64,000 nucleotides of DNA from JAKQIM01 sp964633225 (GTDB lineage: Bacteria; Chloroflexota; Anaerolineae; Anaerolineales; UBA4823): the NCBI GenBank assembly GCA_964633225.1, contig CAZWFQ010000013.1, positions 1 to 64,000 on the forward strand. The letters run 5' to 3'. The position numbers and the translations under genes are program-made. The notes beneath the pieces were generated by a model that searched no databases, was not told where the DNA came from, and was given only the letters and a program-made list of their open reading frames with translations. Shown here one piece after another: positions 59,507-64,000 of the stretch. The stretch's first letter is position 1, and every line of letters starts with the position of its first letter.

Positions 59507-60243
59507 GACGCCGCGACCTGCTGTATGCGGTGCTGGTCCTGCTGGTACTGTGGCAGCTTGCCGCCTGGGCTCTCGATAAACCCATCTTGCCATCTCCGTT
59601 CCTGGTTGGCAAAGCCCTTGTGGAAGAATTGGCCGGCGACCTGCCCCTGCATTTCCTGGTCAGCCTGTGGCGCGTCGTCGCCAGCACCTTGCTGGCAGTA
59701 GCCCTGGCGGCCCCGGCCGGGTTGGTCTTGGGTCAATCGCAAAAATTGAACCGTCTTTTCTCGCCCCTGGTTTACCTGCTTTACCCCATCCCCAAGGTCG
59801 TCTTTGTGCCGGTGGTGCTGCTGCTCTTTGGCATTGGCGACCTGCCCAAGATCATCATCATCTTTATCATCCTCTTCTTCCAGGTGCTCGTCTTGGTGCG
59901 CGACCAGGCTGCCGCCCTGCGCCCCGAGCTGATCCAGAGCGTGCGCTCATTGGGCGCCGGGCGCCGGGCCCTCTTCCGCTTTGTCTATTTGCCCGCCAGC
60001 CTGCCCGCCATCCTCACGGCACTGCGCCAATCGGTGGGCACTGCGGTGGCCGTCCTTTACGTGGCCGAATTATTTGCCACGCAAAAGGGCCTGGGGTATT
60101 ATATTTACTATACCGGCTCCACGCTCTTCGATTATCCCGCTATGTATGCTGGCATTGTGGCCATGAGCCTGCTGGGCCTTGGCCTGTACTTTACGGTTGA
60201 TTGGCTTGAACACCGCCTCTGTCCCTGGCAAACCGCCAGGTGA
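59503..60243 (+). CDS. ABC transporter permease, Tau/Nit/Ssu type
   Basis: 246 residues with about six membrane spans. The binding-protein-dependent transport signature region is ELIQSVRSLGAGRRALFRFVYLPASLPAIL in parts, which contacts the ATPase. The start ATG overlaps the ATPase stop (ATGA). The open frame runs 11 codons upstream, but those lie inside the ATPase gene. The substrate of this importer is not known. Confidence 0.93.
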   Translation: MRRRDLLYAVLVLLVLWQLAAWALDKPILPSPFLVGKALVEELAGDLPLHFLVSLWRVVASTLLAVALAAPAGLVLGQSQKLNRLFSPLVYLLYPIPKVVFVPVVLLLFGIGDLPKIIIIFIILFFQVLVLVRDQAAALRPELIQSVRSLGAGRRALFRFVYLPASLPAILTALRQSVGTAVAVLYVAELFATQKGLGYYIYYTGSTLFDYPAMYAGIVAMSLLGLGLYFTVDWLEHRLCPWQTAR

Positions 60244-60270
60244 TCCTTCTCCCCCATCGTCGTCACAACT

Positions 60271-60696
60271 TCAGTCGTGACGTTCTTTCTCTTCATCCCA
60301 TCCTTCCATCCCCGCCGGATCATAATCGCCCCATTTTCCGCTGAACGATGAAGCAAAGCTGATAGCGCTGTCGCGCTGCGCCTGGCGCGCCGCTCGTTCG
60401 GCCTCTGCCCGTCGCTTCTCGGCTGCCTCGGCGCCCACCTCTTGGGCCAGGCTGACCGCCAGGATGCGCACCGCCCGGATATCGTGCATGGCGTAGGGCA
60501 CCTGGCTGCCCGGCGCATGCCCCAACAGGGCCTGTGCCAGTGGGGTGCTCACCCCCAGCAGCCCAGCAGCAAAATCCGCCGCCTGGTCTGGCACAATATC
60601 AAAAGCCATCTGCTCATTCCCCTCTGCCCCCAACATCTCAATTTCTACATGACAGCCCAGGTTAACTTTCATTCCATTCATCTCCACTTTTTCCAT
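60271..60696 (-). CDS. GreA/GreB C-terminal-domain protein (no coiled coil)
   Basis: 141 residues. Residues 8-85 match the FKBP-like C-terminal domain of GreA (VNLGCHVEIEML, FDIVPDQAADFAAGLLGVSTPLAQALLG in parts) that binds RNA polymerase. The N-terminal coiled coil with the acidic tip that stimulates transcript cleavage is missing; a Glu/Arg/Ala helical tail is at the C-terminus instead. It may compete for the polymerase secondary channel. ATG 60694-60696 has GGGAGGGG upstream. Its start is only 15 bp from that of the divergent prenyltransferase gene. Confidence 0.85.
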   Translation of the reverse strand: MEKVEMNGMKVNLGCHVEIEMLGAEGNEQMAFDIVPDQAADFAAGLLGVSTPLAQALLGHAPGSQVPYAMHDIRAVRILAVSLAQEVGAEAAEKRRAEAERAARQAQRDSAISFASSFSGKWGDYDPAGMEGWDEEKERHD

Positions 60697-60702
60697 TATA
60701 AT
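60695..60702. promoter_or_regulatory. Palindromic -10 element in the 15-bp divergent gap
   Basis: ATTATAAT (60695-60702) gives TATAAT on the plus strand at 60697-60702, 9 nt before ATG 60712, suggesting a leaderless prenyltransferase message. -35 is weak. Confidence 0.45.
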
Positions 60703-60711
60703 CCCCTCCCG

Positions 60712-61572
60712 ATGAAACCCCTGCGCGACTTCCTCGAGCTGATCAAGTTCGAGCACACCATCTTTGCCCTGCCCTTTGCCTACCTGGGCATGCTGTTGGC
60801 GGCTAGCGGCTGGCCCACCTGGCCCCAGTTCATCTGGATCACCCTGGCCATGGCCGCCGCCCGCACCCTGGCCATGGGCTTCAACCGCCTGGCTGACCGC
60901 ACCATCGATGCCCGCAACCCGCGCACCGCCGGGCGCCCACTCGTCACCGGCGCCATCTCGGCCCGCACCGCCTGGACCGGAATCATTCTCGCCGCCCTGC
61001 TCCTGGCCTTCTCGGCCTGGATGCTCGGCCCCTTACCCTTCCGCCTCTTGCCCGGCGCCCTACTCTTCTTGCTGGGCTACTCCTTCACCAAGCGCTTCAC
61101 CTGGCTCTCGCACTTCATCCTCGGCTTTACCGACGGTCTGGCCCCGGCTGGAGCCTGGGCCGCGGTGCGCGGCAGCCTCTTTACCCCGGCTGACCTGCCC
61201 GCCTGGCTGCTCACCGCCACCGTCACCCTGTGGATCGGTGGTTTTGACCTGATCTACGCCTGCCAGGATATCGAGCCCGACCGCCGCGATCGTCTGTACT
61301 CCATCCCAGCCCGCTTCGGCCCGGCCTTTGCCCTGCGCCTCTCTGCCATCTGCCACGTTGCCACCGTCTTGCTGCTCGCCGCCCTGGGTTGGGCCATGCA
61401 CCTGGCCTGGCCTTACTGGTTAGGCGTGCTCGCCACCGCCGCCTTGCTCACCTGGGAGCATACCCTGGTCAAACCCAATGATCTGACCAAGATCAACCTG
61501 GCCTTCTTCAACATCAACAGCTACATCAGCATCGCCCTCTTCGCGGCCGTTTTAGCTGCCCTGTATTTGTAA
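60712..61572 (+). CDS. mqnP: UbiA-family prenyltransferase, MqnP-like
   Basis: 286 residues with eight or nine membrane spans. LIKFEHTIFALPFAYLGMLL and NRLADRTIDARNPRTAGRP (first Asp-rich NDxxD-like motif, here NRLADRTID) are typical; the second Asp motif is YACQDIEPDRRD. The beginning FEHTIFALPFA is characteristic of MqnP, which attaches a polyprenyl chain to 1,4-dihydroxy-6-naphthoate in the futalosine menaquinone route. No ribosome site precedes ATG 60712. Confidence 0.9.
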   Translation: MKPLRDFLELIKFEHTIFALPFAYLGMLLAASGWPTWPQFIWITLAMAAARTLAMGFNRLADRTIDARNPRTAGRPLVTGAISARTAWTGIILAALLLAFSAWMLGPLPFRLLPGALLFLLGYSFTKRFTWLSHFILGFTDGLAPAGAWAAVRGSLFTPADLPAWLLTATVTLWIGGFDLIYACQDIEPDRRDRLYSIPARFGPAFALRLSAICHVATVLLLAALGWAMHLAWPYWLGVLATAALLTWEHTLVKPNDLTKINLAFFNINSYISIALFAAVLAALYL

Positions 61573-61867
61573 ATAGCAATCTATTCCTGATCGTTGTATC
61601 AATCGCTAAATCAATTTAGCCTTCTTACCGCGCCAGAAAGTTTAGTTCATAATGCAAGGATCAGTAGCTGCCTTGCCGGCCTGCGCCGTTTCTCTTGGCG
61701 GGCAGAGATTTCCCCAATTCTTAATAAGACTATTCATATCTCTAATCTCCCACTAACAAATACATGGTAAAATTCCTATGATTAGTGCGTTATTTCACAA
61801 TTCAACACCGCTTACCGGCACGCCGGCGAGCGGCGAATAGAGAAAGCTCTTGTAAAGGAGACATACT
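61573..61867. other. Intergenic region with one inverted repeat
   Basis: No gene is seen in these 295 bases. GCTAAAT-CA-ATTTAGC (61605-61620) is a perfect dyad that may be an operator or short terminator. GTAAAAT near 61767-61773 could be a -10 box for the SDR gene, whose ribosome site AAAGGAG lies at 61853-61859. Confidence 0.45.
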
Positions 61868-62632
61868 ATGCGTTTACAAAATAAAGTTGCGGTTATCACC
61901 GGTGCAGCATCTGGCATGGGACTTGCCATCGCCGAATTATTCACCCAAGAAGGCGCCAAGGTTGTGGCGGCGGATTGGAATGGAGAACGGTTGAAAGCCG
62001 CGGTCGAAAAGATCCAGAAAGATGGCGGCGCCATTATGGGTGTCGAGGGGAATATTGCCGACCAGGCGGCTGCCGAGGGCCTGGTTGACAAGGCCATCGA
62101 GGCTTATGGGCGTATCGATATCCTGGTCAACAACGCCGGTGTGATGGACTACATGCACGGCGTGGGCGATATGCCCGATGAAGTCTGGCGGCGTGTGTTG
62201 GGCATCAACCTGGATGGCCCCATGTTCACCAGCCGCCGGGCTATCCCGCACATGCTCGAACAAGGCGGCGGATCTATCATCAACGTGGCCTCCACGGCTG
62301 GCATCAGCGGCGGTGCGGCTGGGGCAGCCTACACCGTCTCGAAACATGGTCTGGTGGGGCTGACCAAAAACACCGCCTGGATGTATGCCAAGCAGAACAT
62401 TCGCTGCAACGCCATCGCCGCTGGCGGCACCAAGACCAATATCGGCGAGACCATGCCCCCTGAGAAGATCTCTCCCGCTGGCTCGACCCGCGCCCACGCC
62501 TTTGCCACCCTCATTCCTGGCTTCTTGGAAGCGGGTGACATTGCCAACCTGGCCCTCTTCCTGGCCTCAGACGAATCGACCATGATCAACGGCGCCATCA
62601 TCCCCGCCGACGCCGGCTGGAAAGCCGTGTAA
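61868..62632 (+). CDS. Short-chain dehydrogenase/reductase (classical SDR)
   Basis: 254 residues. NAD(P) site TGAASGMGLA, Asp at VVAADWN (which favours NAD), VNNAGVMD, catalytic Ser in INVASTAG, and YTVSKHG (Tyr-Lys). This is the FabG/glucose-dehydrogenase-like group. The C-terminal part PPEKISPAG replaces the usual substrate loop, so the substrate is not predictable. It stands alone between the intergenic region and a perfect hairpin. Confidence 0.92.
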   Translation: MRLQNKVAVITGAASGMGLAIAELFTQEGAKVVAADWNGERLKAAVEKIQKDGGAIMGVEGNIADQAAAEGLVDKAIEAYGRIDILVNNAGVMDYMHGVGDMPDEVWRRVLGINLDGPMFTSRRAIPHMLEQGGGSIINVASTAGISGGAAGAAYTVSKHGLVGLTKNTAWMYAKQNIRCNAIAAGGTKTNIGETMPPEKISPAGSTRAHAFATLIPGFLEAGDIANLALFLASDESTMINGAIIPADAGWKAV

Positions 62633-62640
62633 GCGAAACA

Positions 62641-62685
62641 TTTGGGGTGTGAACAGGTAGTTTCACTACCTGTTCACACCCCAAA
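62641..62685. terminator. Long perfect hairpin after the SDR gene
   Basis: A 21-bp perfect stem (62641-62661 with 62665-62685) with only a 3-nt loop TTC; the core is GGGGTGTGAACAGGTAGT. There is no U run afterwards on the plus strand, so it may act as an RNA-stability or cruciform element as well as a terminator. TATAAT at 62700-62705 follows, likely the next gene's promoter. Confidence 0.8.
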
Positions 62686-62762
62686 CCCCTAAATTGCCGT
62701 ATAATTGAATATAGAAACTGATGCTGGAGCGGTTTGCCGGTACAACCGGAAAGGATAAGCGA

Positions 62763-63305
62763 ATGAACCTGATCCAAAAACTTCGCTCGGCAGATCAATT
62801 TTCCTGGCTGGCCATCCTGGCCAGTATCATCCCTCTGTGGCTGCTCTCACTGGCTGTCACCGCCGAGGGCTTCCCCGCGCCTCCCGTTCCGGGCAATGTG
62901 GCGCAAATCATGGTGGGGCTTGCCATTGTCATCAGCCTGGTTTTGCTCATCAAAGGCTGGCTGATCTACGATGTGCTCTTGCTGACCATCTTTCCATTCA
63001 TTCTTGTGTTCATTTTTGATGAAATTGCCACCGGCTATAAGACGCCCTTTATCCTGCTCTGCGCCGCCATCTGGTCGGTGGGAATCATTGGCGCCCAACG
63101 CAGCCAATCATTGACCTGGCGCTGGCTGATCTTATTGTTCGTTGCCGTCCTTGCCCTGGTGCTGGCAGTCAACGCCACCCAAAATTACTGGCAGATGGGC
63201 GACGAGATTGGATTTGTTAAGTGCTTCCCTGACCCAGATAGCCTCCTATGCCCACCGGTGAACGGCCAGGCAGCACCCTGGTGGGTGCTGTTCTTCAGCA
63301 GGTAA
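62763..63305 (+). CDS. Polytopic membrane protein of unknown function
   Basis: 180 residues with about five hydrophobic segments (14-33, 42-65, 68-90, 92-110, 115-140) and a soluble tail carrying two Cys (KCFPDPDSLLCPP). No family recognised. ATG 62763 has GGAAAGGA upstream; TATAAT at 62700-62705 is its probable -10. It is followed by the DUF385 gene 39 bp on. Confidence 0.72.
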   Translation: MNLIQKLRSADQFSWLAILASIIPLWLLSLAVTAEGFPAPPVPGNVAQIMVGLAIVISLVLLIKGWLIYDVLLLTIFPFILVFIFDEIATGYKTPFILLCAAIWSVGIIGAQRSQSLTWRWLILLFVAVLALVLAVNATQNYWQMGDEIGFVKCFPDPDSLLCPPVNGQAAPWWVLFFSR

Positions 63306-63344
63306 GGCAAGCCGCCATCAACTGGCTGTGAGCAAAGCAATGAT

Positions 63345-63746
63345 ATGACCCTTAAACAAGCCATCCGCGATCGTGTCCGAGTCTTCAACAAGCATGTTAC
63401 CAATAAGCTCCTGATCCACATTGCAGGGAAAAACTTTGGCCATTTTGCCATCTTGGGCCACACCGGGCGCAAGACTGGCAAGCGCTACCATATCCCCATC
63501 ATCGCCGAACCAAGCGGGCAAGGGTTTGTCATTGCGCTGACCTATGGCAAGAAGGTAGATTGGTGCGCCAATGTACTGGCCCATGGGGGCTGCACATTAC
63601 GATGGAAGAACCAGGAATATACCCTGACCCAGCCGGAATTCATTGATCCAGAGATCGCACTGCAAGCCTTTCCACCGTTCATCAGGCGGGCGCTGCGCGC
63701 CGCCGGAATTGAAGATTTCTTGAGGCTGCAGAAACTTCTATCCTGA
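63345..63746 (+). CDS. Nitroreductase/DUF385 F420-binding-type protein
   Basis: 133 residues. Split-barrel fold with ILGHTGRKTGKRYHIPI near 36-52 and VDWCANVLAHGGCTLRW in parts; such proteins (Ddn family) usually bind deazaflavin F420, though small stand-alone ones may lack it. The Lys/Arg-rich GRKTGK loop contacts the cofactor phosphate in relatives. No F420 biosynthesis gene is in the window. Confidence 0.85.
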   Translation: MTLKQAIRDRVRVFNKHVTNKLLIHIAGKNFGHFAILGHTGRKTGKRYHIPIIAEPSGQGFVIALTYGKKVDWCANVLAHGGCTLRWKNQEYTLTQPEFIDPEIALQAFPPFIRRALRAAGIEDFLRLQKLLS

Positions 63747-63805
63747 CGGGTAGAAAATTGCCAGGTATTTCCCAAAAATCATAACGCCACTGATAGGATG
63801 GAACA

Positions 63806-64000
63806 ATGTCTACGCTCATCTCACGCGCCCACGACCGCCTGCTGGTTGCCCGCCACATCCTGACCCAGCTTGAGCTCATCCAACAATGGAACGCCTTCGG
63901 TAAACCCGTTTTGGTGGGTGCGGCCGCCTACGGCCTGCTGGTGACCCCCGATATCGACCTCGAGATATACTGTGACGAGCTGCACATCGAAGACGGCTTC
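63806..64000 (+). CDS. Hypothetical protein, possibly nucleotidyltransferase-like, cut by window edge
   Basis: 65 codons up to the window end, no stop. VLVGAAAYGLLVTPDIDLEIY resembles nucleotidyltransferase-fold proteins of the GSxxxG...DxD type (GAAAYG, DIDLEIY), but the segment is too short to be sure. Start ATG 63806 follows TAGGATGGAA. Confidence 0.5.
   Translation, partial: MSTLISRAHDRLLVARHILTQLELIQQWNAFGKPVLVGAAAYGLLVTPDIDLEIYCDELHIEDGF

Noticed and set aside
1..64000. tRNA, rRNA, riboswitch, CRISPR, insertion sequence or prophage
   Set aside because: I looked for the usual T-loop, repeat-spacer, transposase and integrase signs by eye and found none; a covariance-model scan would settle small RNAs.

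Overview
The window looks like a scaffold piece (two runs of exactly 100 Ns) from a member of the Chloroflexota, most likely an Anaerolineae-type bacterium. This placement is inferred from gene content: several Hanks-type kinases fused to PQQ-repeat or STAND ATPase domains, a livJHMGF branched-chain amino acid transporter, UbiD and UbiA proteins of the futalosine menaquinone type, an F420-type (DUF385) reductase, a secreted bactofilin-like protein, and a large SARP/NB-ARC regulator. The DNA is moderately GC-rich and densely coding, with TATAAT or TAAAAT -10 boxes often very close to start codons. I saw no rRNA, tRNA, CRISPR array, transposase or phage gene.

Layout. 0-3.3 kb: a membrane protein, a secreted P-domain/C39 protein and a cyclic-nucleotide-binding protein. 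3.3-9.1 kb: the liv operon with an attenuator-like leader and a hairpin after the binding protein. 9.1-16.7 kb: housekeeping and metabolism (CinA with a worn C-terminal domain, an MTA/SAH-deaminase-type amidohydrolase fused to a CYTH domain, an MFS carrier, an inositol-phosphatase-like protein, an aldo/keto reductase, and a PadR regulator with a GyrI-like effector-binding protein). 16.8-23.4 kb: a phospho-signalling cluster (kinase with PQQ propeller, PP2C phosphatase, J-domain and VWA pieces split by an assembly gap, zinc-ribbon/FHA protein, two response regulators). 23.4-25.9 kb: four minus-strand genes ending in a gap-truncated Ca2+/H+ exchanger.

26-35.9 kb: kinase, rpe, rpmB, asp23-like, fakA-like, two fakB/degV-like genes, recG, coaD and a coiled-coil gene. 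The order is close to the Bacillus prkC-rpe-rpmB-yloU-yloV-recG region. 35.9-43.3 kb is the most unusual block: a 1300-residue polytopic GAF/STAND ATPase, a STAND ATPase-kinase fusion starting 1 bp downstream, then a secreted bactofilin-like membrane protein. 43.5-52.7 kb: a SARP/cyclase-like/NB-ARC/TPR regulator, an autoregulated TetR-epimerase pair, small membrane and C39-like proteins, and a YabE-like 3D protein followed by ksgA.

52.7-56.0 kb, minus strand: an MFS carrier and a roadblock/V4R/response-regulator operon whose GGDEF domain is degenerate. 56.2-61.6 kb: UbiD decarboxylase, a complete tau/nit-type ABC importer, a GreA C-terminal-domain protein and an MqnP-like prenyltransferase, suggesting a link between menaquinone synthesis and uptake of a small molecule. 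61.9-64 kb: an SDR, a membrane protein, a DUF385 protein and the start of a gene cut by the window edge.
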